34,820 bases of DNA from a virus. The position numbers and the translations under genes were made by a program. Under the pieces are notes generated by a model. The model searched no databases, had not been told where the DNA came from, and saw only the letters and a list, made by a program, of their open reading frames with translations. Every line of letters begins with the position of its first letter. The first letter of the stretch is position 1. This document shows positions 20,575-30,280 of the stretch, piece after piece. The stretch covers positions 1 through 34,820 of the IMG/VR virus record IMGVR_UViG_3300017989_000265. One strand, given 5' to 3'.

Positions 20575-23255
20575 TGTTCAGATTCACTTTAAACGGAACC
20601 ATTTTAAGCGATGAGCCTGAAGGGATAAACGAATTTCAGGAGGCCATTGTACGGAATGAAGATTTGCGCGGAATAACCTTTGAATACGTTGGTGATTTAA
20701 CATTTCGCGGTGATGGCTACAAGATTATTGCTGACGCATGGCAGGAGGGCTTTTGCGATTACTTACCACTTGTTATTGAGCAAGATTGCGGTGGGGGTGT
20801 CTTTGAGGAGGTTGCAACCTTACGGGTGGTGTTGTCAGACATAGACGAAAACCTTGAAAAGTGCGAGGTTTCAGTTTCCCCGATAGATAACAGCTATTAC
20901 GCATTGATCCACAACAACAGGGATTTGAAAGTGGATATGCGGTCAACAAAGACTAAAAGCGGCGAATCAATGACCGCTTGTGATACAGTTGATGTTTCAT
21001 TCTTTTTGCCCGAACTAAATAGCGGTGATGTAGATTATGAGGCCGACACACGGCAATGTTATGAACATAAGGCAGCACTTGAACACGTCTTAACATATAT
21101 CACAGACGGCGAAATAGACACCGTAGAAAGCGATTACTTAGACGAATTGTACTGGTCATTGCCCCAGCAGCCAGACCCTACAATGTATGACTGCGAATCA
21201 TTTGATGCGGTAATTGTTACAGGGCTTGCAATGTCTGACTTGAATGGCATTTATGAGCGTAACGGAGATTACAACGGACAGCCATTCTACTTGCAAGAAG
21301 GAGCAACAGGTGAAGTGGGTGGACTGCCTGTACCTTCTTTTGTCTTAACTGTATTCACTGAAAGTCCATACCTTGCGCAATGGTCGTTGATATACGATAG
21401 CGGTGCCATATCTGCATCCAACAGCACCACACCGGAAAACCCGTGGGATGCTACATGGCCATCAGGAACCTTTGAGCAGTATTGCCCTAACCCTGAAATT
21501 GTAGATAGTAGCTTTTGCCTTTTGACTGGTGTTGAGTTAAGGCAACATACGGGTGATGCTGTTGCAGTGTCTTTTAAAGATTTACTGCAAACACTTTTCG
21601 CAACGCATAACCTATTTTGGGCAATAGAGGGTGGCACTTTCAGGATTGAACCATTTAGCTATTGGCTTGGGGATAATGGTCAAAATATCACAAAAATAGT
21701 TGACCTAAAGCGATCTGTTGATACATCGAAGCTGTACAGTCTAATAAAGGTGGGCAGCGAGACAAATGTAATTGACAGGGATTTGGTGTATAGCCTGCCC
21801 AACTACAAGTTAAGCGCACACGCTGTCCAGGAGTACCATTTGAGCGGTCAATGCAACACAGAATCACAACTAAACTTAATCAGCCCGCTTGTTTATGACA
21901 GCAACACCATCGAGAAGGTCATTGTAACGCAAAACGCAAACGAGGCGGCAGGTGATGATCCCGACACGACATACGATGAAAATATTTTTTACGTGCAATA
22001 CGGCACGGACAGCTTAGGCAATAACATAGCCGTTTATGACACCTCATTCCTTTTGCCAACATCGCCACCTAAAGGCGTTGTCTATAATCCATTCCTGTTT
22101 AACAACCGAGTTTTAGCTCGACACACCTACCACAGCGACATAGTGGTTTATGAAGGCGATGAGGATGACATTGTGAAGGCAACAGCGACGGATCCCGACA
22201 GCACCGTAACATACATCAATTACTCTTGGGCAACCACAACGCTATCCCCCGCCCAACAATCGGCTTTAAACTCGCTTTTTGGTGGTGCTTACCCATCTGG
22301 ATTGCCGCAGACATTCGAGTGGGGTGGTGAAACATTCCCTCCGGTACAATTTGACAATGATAGTACCGATGGCAATTATGACCCAAATGGCAATTGGTCA
22401 ACAACTGACTATTGGTATGAAGCACCGGAAAACGGCGTTTATGGGTTTAACTTTGCGGTTGCCATAAAGAAGGTCTACGACAAGGTGATGCTAATAGGTG
22501 ACACCACTTTTATCGACACCAATACGCACCCCAACCCCAACCAATACTACCTACAATCAATAGTTCCGTGCAGGTTTCGATTGTATATGGATGTGATTGA
22601 CGACAGTGGCGACCTTTACAATACAATACCGCTTTACGTGGAAATTGTAGAGGATAGCTATTACAATGAAATTAGCGGCACATTAGCGCAGTATGACAGC
22701 GTAATATTTAGCGCGCCAGACACGAATGGTTTTCAGCTTCAAAATGTGTTTAATACAGGAACGGGTGGGCTTGGTGATGGATATACCGCTGTGCAGGCGC
22801 AAAATATTGTTGGTGAATCAGGAAAGCTAAATCAGATAGCCGTACCAACACCGCAAAGCAGGATTAACGGAGTTGTGTATTTAGAAAGCGGGTGGAGGAT
22901 GCGATTGCGTGTAGACATTTTTGCACAGCAGTATTTCCCGAACCCAGCAACGGACGAACAAAGGCAGGTTAGGTTTGGTGTTGCGGAGGATAGCTTTGTA
23001 GAGACAACCTTTGTTCAGACTGGCGGGGGGATTGTGCCGGGTTACAGCAACGACGAACACGCGGCAATTCAATACATCTGCGATCACCCCATGACACTTG
23101 CATCTTGGAAGGCGTTAAAAGAAAACCCGCGAATGGCAATAGGTCTAAGCACAAAGCAACTCGAAATAGTTGACACCTACTTCTCACGCATTAGCCGCAA
23201 CTTTGAAACTGGGGAAGCGTCAATTGATAATATCACAACACGAAGCCGCTTATGA
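20574..23255 (+). CDS. Large tail / baseplate-type protein
   Basis: 893 aa from a GTG that shares its first base with the tape measure stop codon. Beta-rich and acidic. Repeated Y, D and N-rich text, with aromatic clusters, is typical of tail-tip and adsorption proteins of Bacteroidota phages. No hydrolase motif was seen. Position directly after the tape measure supports a tail-tip role, like distal tail or tail-associated proteins. It overlaps the next gene by 4 bases. Confidence 0.65.
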   Translation: MFRFTLNGTILSDEPEGINEFQEAIVRNEDLRGITFEYVGDLTFRGDGYKIIADAWQEGFCDYLPLVIEQDCGGGVFEEVATLRVVLSDIDENLEKCEVSVSPIDNSYYALIHNNRDLKVDMRSTKTKSGESMTACDTVDVSFFLPELNSGDVDYEADTRQCYEHKAALEHVLTYITDGEIDTVESDYLDELYWSLPQQPDPTMYDCESFDAVIVTGLAMSDLNGIYERNGDYNGQPFYLQEGATGEVGGLPVPSFVLTVFTESPYLAQWSLIYDSGAISASNSTTPENPWDATWPSGTFEQYCPNPEIVDSSFCLLTGVELRQHTGDAVAVSFKDLLQTLFATHNLFWAIEGGTFRIEPFSYWLGDNGQNITKIVDLKRSVDTSKLYSLIKVGSETNVIDRDLVYSLPNYKLSAHAVQEYHLSGQCNTESQLNLISPLVYDSNTIEKVIVTQNANEAAGDDPDTTYDENIFYVQYGTDSLGNNIAVYDTSFLLPTSPPKGVVYNPFLFNNRVLARHTYHSDIVVYEGDEDDIVKATATDPDSTVTYINYSWATTTLSPAQQSALNSLFGGAYPSGLPQTFEWGGETFPPVQFDNDSTDGNYDPNGNWSTTDYWYEAPENGVYGFNFAVAIKKVYDKVMLIGDTTFIDTNTHPNPNQYYLQSIVPCRFRLYMDVIDDSGDLYNTIPLYVEIVEDSYYNEISGTLAQYDSVIFSAPDTNGFQLQNVFNTGTGGLGDGYTAVQAQNIVGESGKLNQIAVPTPQSRINGVVYLESGWRMRLRVDIFAQQYFPNPATDEQRQVRFGVAEDSFVETTFVQTGGGIVPGYSNDEHAAIQYICDHPMTLASWKALKENPRMAIGLSTKQLEIVDTYFSRISRNFETGEASIDNITTRSRL

Positions 23256-24505
23256 GTACGCTAACACATAAAGACTTTCAACCGAAATACTTTGAACTTT
23301 ACGGCGCTACATCTGCCTGCACGAATTGCAATGACGACTGCTTTGGTATTGGTGGCACATGGCTGCACAAGGCTCAGGATGGCGACACGTTCAGCGCTCA
23401 ATTTGACATAGGGCTTTCCGATGGCGAAACCCAATTAATGACAAACCCAGAATTTACAACGGGTAGCGATAGCCTTGACGGATGGACGGTAACAGAGTTG
23501 AGCGGCGCAATTACACCAACTGTAAGTGATAACACGCTTTCAATAGCAACCTTTGCGGGAATTAAGCAATGTTCATTCACCCCAAACAGCAATTACCTTG
23601 TGGTGATAAACGTGGTAGGTATTATTGGCACAATGGTCATAAATGGGGTTGAAATAAGCGAAGCGGGACTACATGAAATAGTAGTTACTGCCGATTCATT
23701 AGGGTGCATTGGCATAAACCCCAATCAAGTTTATTTGGCAAATATCGAATACTTTGAAGCATACGATTGGGCAGATGTGGCGGACTTTACAGGTGAGTTA
23801 TATTTAATCGGTGAAAATCCGACTACCGCAACCCCAACTCACACCTTTGACGCATCTGTTTTTGACGTTTCAGACACATACTTGTCGATCAATTTCAACT
23901 GGGATGACTTAGGTGTTAATTACGGTAAGTATTTCGTGTCCATATCATACGACAATGGCGGCGACACCGATTACATGGTCAGCAATCCTATTGACTTTCA
24001 ACAGCAACATTGCGACAGCTTCCTTTTCTACGGGTGCTTAGGTGTTGACTCATTTGGCTTTTATGAAAACGCATTCTTTCCAAGCGAACGACTTTACGGA
24101 CGCTTTACCAACACCTATGACAGCGACAGACTTGTTTACAGAGATACGGGCGGCGGCATTAAGAACTACTTTTCGGACATCCGCAAGACGAAGACTTTTA
24201 GCGTAGAGGCAATACCGGAGTTTTTGCAGGATTGGATAGGAACATGGCTTGGCTATCAATCAATAGATGTTCTTAATCAGTCTTACGTTGTCGAGGGGGA
24301 TGACATTGACGCGGATAGCGTTTCGGAGGCCCCAACCTGGGCAACAATGGAAATAGAACTGCGCCGAAACAATTTAGCGTTAAGGCGGGAAATTTGTGAC
24401 GAATATCCGGCCTGCGTGCCACCGCCGCCTAACTGTTGGCTGTGGGAAGATGGTCAGGAAATAGATTGGGAAGCCACTATACGCGAATGCATACTTTACA
24501 ACTAA
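23252..24505 (+). CDS. Cys-rich tail-associated protein
   Basis: 417 aa, beta-rich. CTNCNDDCFGIGGTW near the N-terminus holds three cysteines, and CVPPPPNCWLW lies near the end. The middle (SDGETQLMTNPEFTTGSDSLDGWTV) recalls a carbohydrate-binding-type jelly-roll start. It is likely a tail-tip accessory protein with possible receptor or glycan binding; this is inferred from position and composition. Confidence 0.6.
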   Translation: MSTLTHKDFQPKYFELYGATSACTNCNDDCFGIGGTWLHKAQDGDTFSAQFDIGLSDGETQLMTNPEFTTGSDSLDGWTVTELSGAITPTVSDNTLSIATFAGIKQCSFTPNSNYLVVINVVGIIGTMVINGVEISEAGLHEIVVTADSLGCIGINPNQVYLANIEYFEAYDWADVADFTGELYLIGENPTTATPTHTFDASVFDVSDTYLSINFNWDDLGVNYGKYFVSISYDNGGDTDYMVSNPIDFQQQHCDSFLFYGCLGVDSFGFYENAFFPSERLYGRFTNTYDSDRLVYRDTGGGIKNYFSDIRKTKTFSVEAIPEFLQDWIGTWLGYQSIDVLNQSYVVEGDDIDADSVSEAPTWATMEIELRRNNLALRREICDEYPACVPPPPNCWLWEDGQEIDWEATIRECILYN

Positions 24506-24517
24506 AAAATTAATACA

Positions 24518-25372
24518 ATGGGAGTGAAAATTTCAGACGCAACACAATTTGGAAGCGCACAACTAAACGACCTGTTTGCAGCCGCACGCGGTAGCACAAG
24601 TGGGTCATTGAGTAATTCACAAATACTCGACTTAGCCGAAGATCAGCTATTTCAGAAGAACAGCGCAATAGAACTATTGACAATAAGCGGCGGTCAAATA
24701 ACGCCGGACTTAGCCGACAGTTACGTATTTTACACGCAATTCAACACAAGCGGTGCCGAGTTGCAATTGCCCGACAACCCGCCTTACAATGGCGTTCGTT
24801 TTACGGTGTTCATTTATGCGGGGGCATCTGCTGGCTCATTAACATTTGAAAGCGGTTACGTTCGGTTGGGCGGCGCAGAGGATGTTAGTTTGGTGAATGG
24901 CGATGTTTCACGGGTTGATATTTGGTACGTTGGGAGTGGTGAGGCGTACTACACAATCACCCCACCAGAAACGGCGGTGGGAGTGGTTCAAAATTTTGAT
25001 GTAACCATTGCGAGCGCAGATGTTCTCACGTCAAACGCAACACCTGTTGAAGTAATTGCAGCACCGGGAAGCGGTTACTTTATAGATGTTCAAAGTTGCT
25101 TTACTGGTTTGGTAGACGGCACATCGCTTTATACGTCAAACGTGAATGGATTTGTACTTCATTCAGGTCAGACAATAGGATCCTATGCTGTTGGAACGGC
25201 TAATTTAGGCAGCTTAATTGTTAGACAACAAGCAACGGTGAGTAGTGGTGTTTGTGATAGCTTGGCGAACATTGATAATGTCGCTGTGAACTACCAGACG
25301 ATAACAGGCAACCCCGCGACAGGCGACTATGATCTAAGAATTTGGGGTACATACATTGTTAGAACAATTTAA
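24518..25372 (+). CDS. Tail fibre / receptor-binding-type protein
   Basis: 284 aa. It begins MGVKISDATQFGSAQLNDLFAAARG, which resembles the attachment segment (KIS-x-L-x-A) of many phage fibres. The rest is glycine/threonine-rich beta text with repeating ~15-20 residue strands. It is the last gene before the terminator at 25,430, fitting the usual end-of-tail position. The tip may bind the host surface. Confidence 0.6.
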   Translation: MGVKISDATQFGSAQLNDLFAAARGSTSGSLSNSQILDLAEDQLFQKNSAIELLTISGGQITPDLADSYVFYTQFNTSGAELQLPDNPPYNGVRFTVFIYAGASAGSLTFESGYVRLGGAEDVSLVNGDVSRVDIWYVGSGEAYYTITPPETAVGVVQNFDVTIASADVLTSNATPVEVIAAPGSGYFIDVQSCFTGLVDGTSLYTSNVNGFVLHSGQTIGSYAVGTANLGSLIVRQQATVSSGVCDSLANIDNVAVNYQTITGNPATGDYDLRIWGTYIVRTI

Positions 25373-25429
25373 TCCCCTATATTTACCTTGCATTATTTCA
25401 TAATGATGGGTGATTTTTGATGAATGCAG

Positions 25430-25464
25430 ACCCTCGGCAAATTGTCGGGGGTTTGTTTTTTATT
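25430..25464 (+). terminator. Rho-independent terminator after the tail genes
   Basis: ACCCTCGGC (25430-25438), loop AAATT, GTCGGGGGT (25444-25452), 9 pairs including G-T, then TTGTTTTTTATT. It separates the tail-fibre transcript from the next unit. Confidence 0.75.
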
Positions 25465-25491
25465 CCATATCGCAATAAGGAATATCTATGC

Positions 25492-25524
25492 TTGGTGAAA
25501 TCAAATAGAAATTTATTATCTTTG
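25492..25524 (+). promoter_or_regulatory. Promoter for the tail-tube-like and head genes
   Basis: TTG (25492-25494), 22-base spacer, TATCTTTG (25517-25524; perfect TAnnTTTG). Placed after the terminator and 86 bases before the next ATG, so it can drive the gene at 25,611 separately and strongly. Confidence 0.7.
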
Positions 25525-25610
25525 AAGCACCTCTAACTCCATTCTTGCCACAACAACGGGCATTTAGAAGTTGTAAAATTCAATTAGTGTGAACTTTAAA
25601 CAACAAACAG

Positions 25611-26150
25611 ATGTCATCAATTCAATCCTGTGGCGAGTTTCTCGACTACGATGAGTCTAATGTTTGTACGGAATACACGGGTGGTAATGATGCGATGATC
25701 CTGGTGAAACAGGGTGTAACCATCAACGACACCACAAGTCAAACGGATGTTCAGAATGCTATTGATGCGGGCAATGCCAAATTGATTTCAGGCATTAAGG
25801 TTAGTATCGAGGCACCTGAACCTGTTCGTGTAGATAATTCGCGCGCTTGCAGTCCGCAGGCGGTGTTGACTTACAACCGTACAGCACAGATTATCGACGG
25901 CAAGGCAAACGCCACAAACATCGACTTTTGGAACGCGGTAGACGCTTCTCAAGGTGCAGTGTGGGGCATGGCTATCGTGCATAGCTGCGCACACGCTGAA
26001 CAGCTTATTATTAGCGGCAACATTCTTGTTTTGGGTGGGCTTATCAACCCCCTCTCTGACGAGGAGAGCCAACAAATTGAGCGATCACTTGAGTGGAAGT
26101 CTAAGAGCGACCCTCAAAAGGAGACTGAAAACCCAATTTTCAACGCTTAA
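25611..26150 (+). CDS. Probable abundant structural protein (tail-tube-like)
   Basis: 179 aa. It has its own promoter and lies between terminator and head genes, as expected for a highly made structural protein. The sequence is beta-prone (NDAMILVKQGVTINDTT, GKANATNIDFWNAVDASQ, then LEWKSKSDPQKETENP). The terminal EWKSKSDPQ resembles the ends of some tail tube proteins. Tail tube identity is a guess; a minor capsid protein is the alternative. Confidence 0.4.
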   Translation: MSSIQSCGEFLDYDESNVCTEYTGGNDAMILVKQGVTINDTTSQTDVQNAIDAGNAKLISGIKVSIEAPEPVRVDNSRACSPQAVLTYNRTAQIIDGKANATNIDFWNAVDASQGAVWGMAIVHSCAHAEQLIISGNILVLGGLINPLSDEESQQIERSLEWKSKSDPQKETENPIFNA

Positions 26151-26191
26151 ACCAAACGGGGGCAGTTTAACGGCTGCCCCTTAATTTGGCA

Positions 26192-27040
26192 ATGGAAAAG
26201 GGTGTACTGCTCATAGCATACGGCGCGGACAATTACGCGAAGATGGCCTATAATATGGCGCTATCCATTAAGCACTATTCGCCTAATGTGAAGGTGGCGA
26301 TGGTTGATGGCGGGTGCATGAAAAAAATTGAACACCTTCGACCAAACTGGCGTGAGTTGTTCGATCACATACAAACCTTCACCCCCGAAAAGGCAGGGCA
26401 GAATAAAGTGAAATTAGACCTTTACAGCCCATTTGAAAAGACATTGTACCTCGACATTGACGGCATAACGATTAAAAGCATTGAACCGCTTTTAGAAGGG
26501 TGTATCGCATCCGGCGCACCGCTTCTAACGCAAGTACACGGCAAAGGCGGTTTGGAGGACAGAATTAATTATGGTATTTGGGCAAAGAATGTAAGCGCAT
26601 GGGCGTGGTTCGACATTCCTTTTGACGCTACATTTCAAGCCACACAAACAAGCATAGTGTACTTCGACAAGTCGCAAAATATAACGGGAAAACTGTTTAA
26701 GAAGATGCGGGAAAAGTTTCATTTCCCGTCGGAACTACTTACGCACAATTGGGGCAACACAATCCCTGATGAGTTAATTTACAGTGGGTCGGCTGCACAT
26801 TACGGCATTGACCTCGACATTCGCCTTGTAACAGACACCCACCCTGTTTTCTTTGGCAACACCCGCGCGATGCGTTTCATGCTCAAAGACATTGAAAAGG
26901 CCAACTACGTGTTGTCATTCCCAGGGAGTGCGGCGCAACTAAAAGCAAAGTACTTAATGTTTGCGCAGAGTTTTTTAGACAGAATTAACCGCGATGCTTT
27001 CAAAGTAAAAGAAGTTTTTCACAAAAAATTTGCAGGGTAA
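26192..27040 (+). CDS. GT8-like glycosyltransferase
   Basis: 282 aa from ATG 26192; the TTG two codons upstream is unlikely. LLIAYGADNYAKMAYNMALSIK at the N-terminus and KTLYLDIDGI (DxD at 88-90) fit the GT-A fold of glycogenin/galactosyltransferase-like GT8 enzymes; a DELIYSGSAAHYG region follows. It would transfer a sugar from a nucleotide-sugar, metal-dependent. Its acceptor may be a virion protein or host surface. It lies between the tube-like gene and portal, ending in TAATG overlap. Confidence 0.75.
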   Translation: MEKGVLLIAYGADNYAKMAYNMALSIKHYSPNVKVAMVDGGCMKKIEHLRPNWRELFDHIQTFTPEKAGQNKVKLDLYSPFEKTLYLDIDGITIKSIEPLLEGCIASGAPLLTQVHGKGGLEDRINYGIWAKNVSAWAWFDIPFDATFQATQTSIVYFDKSQNITGKLFKKMREKFHFPSELLTHNWGNTIPDELIYSGSAAHYGIDLDIRLVTDTHPVFFGNTRAMRFMLKDIEKANYVLSFPGSAAQLKAKYLMFAQSFLDRINRDAFKVKEVFHKKFAG

Positions 27041-27108
27041 TGGGATGCAACTGTGGAAATAGACGGCCAAAACCTCGGCCAAAGACAAAGCCAAAACCGA
27101 AGAAATGA
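27040..27108 (+). CDS. 22-aa basic peptide MGCNCGNRRPK...
   Basis: ATG 27040 overlaps the GT stop (TAATG) and its TGA 27106-27108 overlaps the portal ATG (ATGA). The peptide begins MGCNCGNRR and continues in lysine/proline alternation. The two tight overlaps make translation plausible. Function unknown; possibly only a coupling device. Confidence 0.5.
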   Translation: MGCNCGNRRPKPRPKTKPKPKK

Positions 27109-28934
27109 CAGCACCGGAGCGCATACAGGCATTCATTGAGACGGCTAAAAAATACCACCTCGACAAAGGTGAATTTGAACCGTGGAAACTCCCTAATACA
27201 ACCAATGCGGAGCCGCTAAACTTATACCCCGGCTATGCGGATGCTGTGCGCCATTTACACCAAATTTCTATCCACTCCACCAAAGACAGTTTCCCCGAAA
27301 AGGAATTTAGGCGGTTGATGTCCAATATGGAAGAGCAAGGCATTGAGTGGTTAAAAGACAACTACCAACCGATCACTCACACCGTTTGGAACGAGTTTAT
27401 CAACACCGTTACCCGCGCCTGCTATAATGTAAGCTATGTAGATAAGAATGTGAGTGAAGATGTAATTGACTATTTGCGTGAAGAAATACCAAAGTACCAA
27501 AACCTATTTGCCTACTTTAAAAGCATTGCCCCAAAGTTGATCGCAAAGGATGCGATGAGCGTCTTTACGGTGCTGCCTGAAAGCCTCGAATTAGAAGTTG
27601 ACGAGGAGAATGAAGGCACAGCAGTAATTGCGGGGGATATTAACCCCATGCCGCAATACTTTGAATGCTGGCGGGTAATTCACTTTGAGCATGGCAGGGA
27701 GTGTTTGATATTGCGACCTGAAAAGTCGCCTGTAATGTATGGCAACAAGATGCACAATTACGGGCTTGTTTTCGAGTATTACAACCAAAATGTCATTGAG
27801 CGATATGTGCAGGTGGGTAAGCAAACCGAATACCAGTTTGCTTTAGAATGGGATTTCACCCATGAATTAGGCTATATGCCTGCATGGCGGTCGGGTGGTA
27901 TTGCTGAAATGATAGACAATGAAGTGGTTTACAAAAGCCACTTTTACGGCGCTGTGCCGCACCTTAACAATGCTATGGAGGATGCCATGCTGTTGAAAGC
28001 CGTCAAGTTTAAGTCTGCTTTCCCAACCGCTGTTATGGTTGTTGAGGATTGCGATTACGTCGCGCACAACGGCGCTACTTGCAACAATGGCTACATCAAA
28101 TACTTCGACAAGATTGAAGGCGAAGATATTGAAAAGGAATGCCCTCGCTGCGGTGGTACAGGCAAAAGCCAACGATTAAACCCATTTAGCACAATGTACG
28201 TGCCAGCGGCCAACCGCGAAAACCCTGAAAAGTACAGCGCAAGCGATGTCCTTAGTTATGTCTCCCCGCCAACGGCCACTATGGAGTTCATGCGAAAAGA
28301 AACGGATCTGAATTTATCGCGGGCAGCATCCGAAATAAAGATTGGCCGTACAATTAACCAAGAGGGCGACCATGTAACGGCAACCGAAAAAGGGATTGAC
28401 CAAAAAGCAACCTATGCCTTTATCTACTCCTTTTCAATGGTGTGGGCAAAGCTGTTTGATAATGTGCAGCGGGCTGTTGCGCAAATGAAGTGGGGCGACA
28501 TTCCAACCATTAAAGTTATCGAGCCGAAAGACTTCGACCTTATGACCGCCGATGACTATCTCGACAAGATCAAGCAAGCGCAGGATGCAGGCGTAGCGCC
28601 CGCCATACTTGCAAGCATTATCAGCGACTATATGTTCAGCGAAGTCGAAGGGAGTTATGCAGGCGAGCGAATGATCGAGACAATTATAGCCGCAGACCGC
28701 ATCTTCCAAATGGGGGGATTGGACGCGCTCACAATGGGCGACAAGCTGCAAAAATGGGAGTACACATTACACGTCAGTTCATATAACATCGTTTCAATGC
28801 TCATGGGGCGCGATGCGAATTGGATAGACAAAGAGTTGGCTGATCGCATTGCAGACGTTCAAGCAGAAGCCCAGGCATTAACACCAGAAACAACCAACGA
28901 GGCAGTTGATGCCCTCAATCAATTCGGCGCGTAA
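27105..28934 (+). CDS. Portal protein
   Basis: 609 aa, in the position before the MuF-like gene. It has an acidic/helical portal core, and near 316-349 four cysteines (C316, C326, C346, C349; CPRCGGTGKS at the end) that could bind Zn in a zinc-ribbon insertion. The region MEFMRKETDLNLSRAASEIKIG and the C-terminal helices fit the clip/stem and wing of portals. The portal forms the dodecameric DNA entry ring. No sequence-level match to a named portal family is shown. Confidence 0.75.
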   Translation: MTAPERIQAFIETAKKYHLDKGEFEPWKLPNTTNAEPLNLYPGYADAVRHLHQISIHSTKDSFPEKEFRRLMSNMEEQGIEWLKDNYQPITHTVWNEFINTVTRACYNVSYVDKNVSEDVIDYLREEIPKYQNLFAYFKSIAPKLIAKDAMSVFTVLPESLELEVDEENEGTAVIAGDINPMPQYFECWRVIHFEHGRECLILRPEKSPVMYGNKMHNYGLVFEYYNQNVIERYVQVGKQTEYQFALEWDFTHELGYMPAWRSGGIAEMIDNEVVYKSHFYGAVPHLNNAMEDAMLLKAVKFKSAFPTAVMVVEDCDYVAHNGATCNNGYIKYFDKIEGEDIEKECPRCGGTGKSQRLNPFSTMYVPAANRENPEKYSASDVLSYVSPPTATMEFMRKETDLNLSRAASEIKIGRTINQEGDHVTATEKGIDQKATYAFIYSFSMVWAKLFDNVQRAVAQMKWGDIPTIKVIEPKDFDLMTADDYLDKIKQAQDAGVAPAILASIISDYMFSEVEGSYAGERMIETIIAADRIFQMGGLDALTMGDKLQKWEYTLHVSSYNIVSMLMGRDANWIDKELADRIADVQAEAQALTPETTNEAVDALNQFGA

Positions 28935-29806
28935 TGGAAAAGCTGAACCGATTAGACACGGTTCCAAATCAATTCCTAAACGCCGTTGAGCGCATTCTAC
29001 CGGAGTTGTACGGCAATCTAATTAGCACCCTTAACCTGGAGCTGGAAAATGGAAGGGTTGCCCGCACACAAGCAAATATGCAGCGGGTGTTAACCGCTTT
29101 AGATGGCTTTAAGTCATATATACTAAACCCCGATCTAAGCCCCTACTTTCAGACGGTAAGCAACTTCATGGGTGAGTTTGACGTGCAAAAGGAGTTAAAC
29201 AACCAAATGTTAGCCGCTTTTGGTACAATTCCAACAGCAAGCGAAGTCGTATATGCTGCTTCACGCAGGCAAGCGGTAAATTTGCTTATAGGCGATCACA
29301 TGACCAGCCAATTTGTAGGGGCATTGCGTGAAACATTGATTGAAAGCGTAAGCACCCGCAGAAGTTATACCGATATGGTTGAGGCGCTGTCAGAAGTTGT
29401 TAATGGGAACGCGCAAAGGGATGGGCGGCTGTTAAACTGGACAAAGCAAGTGGCACACGATTCTTTTGCAATGACTGATGCAGCATATTCGTCAAGTGCC
29501 GCGCAGGAGTTGGGCGTAGAATGGTGGTCTTATATCGGCGGGTTGATCGACGACAGTAGGTGCTTTTGCGTGCAGCGCAACGGAGGCTACTACCACACCG
29601 ATGAAATTCGCCAATGGGGTAATTTAGAGGATATAGGTGCGTGTAGAACAGACAACGGATGGGCGGGGCGAATGCCTAACACGGACGCGGAAACAATCTT
29701 TGTAAAGCGCGGCGGGTATCGCTGCCAGCATTCATTTATTCCAGTGTCCGAAAGCGTAGTACCTCAAAGCGCAATTGATCGGTGGAAGGCTAAGTTTGGC
29801 AATTAG
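28934..29806 (+). CDS. MuF-like head morphogenesis protein
   Basis: 290 aa. The C-terminal part has GGLIDDSRCFCVQRNGGYY and later GYRCQHSFIPV, the gpF/MuF-type pattern with a D-S-R and Cys-Arg-His ending. The N-terminal half is helical. Family members sit in the head and associate with the portal. It overlaps the portal stop as TAATG. Confidence 0.85.
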   Translation: MEKLNRLDTVPNQFLNAVERILPELYGNLISTLNLELENGRVARTQANMQRVLTALDGFKSYILNPDLSPYFQTVSNFMGEFDVQKELNNQMLAAFGTIPTASEVVYAASRRQAVNLLIGDHMTSQFVGALRETLIESVSTRRSYTDMVEALSEVVNGNAQRDGRLLNWTKQVAHDSFAMTDAAYSSSAAQELGVEWWSYIGGLIDDSRCFCVQRNGGYYHTDEIRQWGNLEDIGACRTDNGWAGRMPNTDAETIFVKRGGYRCQHSFIPVSESVVPQSAIDRWKAKFGN

Positions 29807-29828
29807 TAGATGTTATTAAAAAAAGTTA

Positions 29829-29836
29829 TATCTTTG
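29829..29836 (+). promoter_or_regulatory. -7 box TATCTTTG before the HeH-domain gene
   Basis: Perfect TAnnTTTG in the 51-base gap before the ATG at 29,858. The only TTTG upstream (29795-29798) is 30 bases away, so the -33 is weak. It might boost scaffold and capsid transcripts. Confidence 0.5.
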
Positions 29837-29857
29837 AAAAAACAATAACTAAAACTT

Positions 29858-30271
29858 ATGGCAGAGTATAACGACAATGACCGCGTGCGGGTGTTCAACC
29901 GACAAACGGGCATTACATCTTACGTCCGTTGGGGATTTATCAAAGACCCGCAGCGGCGACTTCGCAATCAGTTGGAGCTTGTTGACGAGCCTGCACCCGC
30001 AGAAACAACCGAACAAACAAAGCGAAAGGTTGAAGAACTGAAAGCAAAGTTCAAAAGCCGACCCGCGAAAGTTGAGCCTGAAACCGTTGAAACGGCAACT
30101 GTAAAGGGTGAAAGTATTTCCGAAAGCGAAACAGCGCCAACGGAAGTTGAACCTTTCGATGCGACAGGCAAAAAGAAGGCCGAACTGGAAGCATACCTTG
30201 AAAGCAAAGGCGTGGAGATTCCTGACGGCGCAAAGAAGGCCGAACTAATTGAACTTATTGAAAATCTTTAA
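29858..30271 (+). CDS. Protein with C-terminal HeH/SAP-type domain
   Basis: 137 aa. The N-terminus reads as a small beta unit (NDRVRVFNRQTGITSYVRWGFIKDP). An acidic, low-complexity linker follows (about 45-95). The last 40 residues contain two KKAEL helices (TGKKKAELEAYLESKG, then GAKKAELIELIEN), a helix-extended-helix/SAP-like motif that often binds nucleic acid. It sits between head genes, so it may link capsid to DNA or scaffold. Function unproven. Confidence 0.6.
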   Translation: MAEYNDNDRVRVFNRQTGITSYVRWGFIKDPQRRLRNQLELVDEPAPAETTEQTKRKVEELKAKFKSRPAKVEPETVETATVKGESISESETAPTEVEPFDATGKKKAELEAYLESKGVEIPDGAKKAELIELIENL

Positions 30272-30280
30272 ATCACAATC

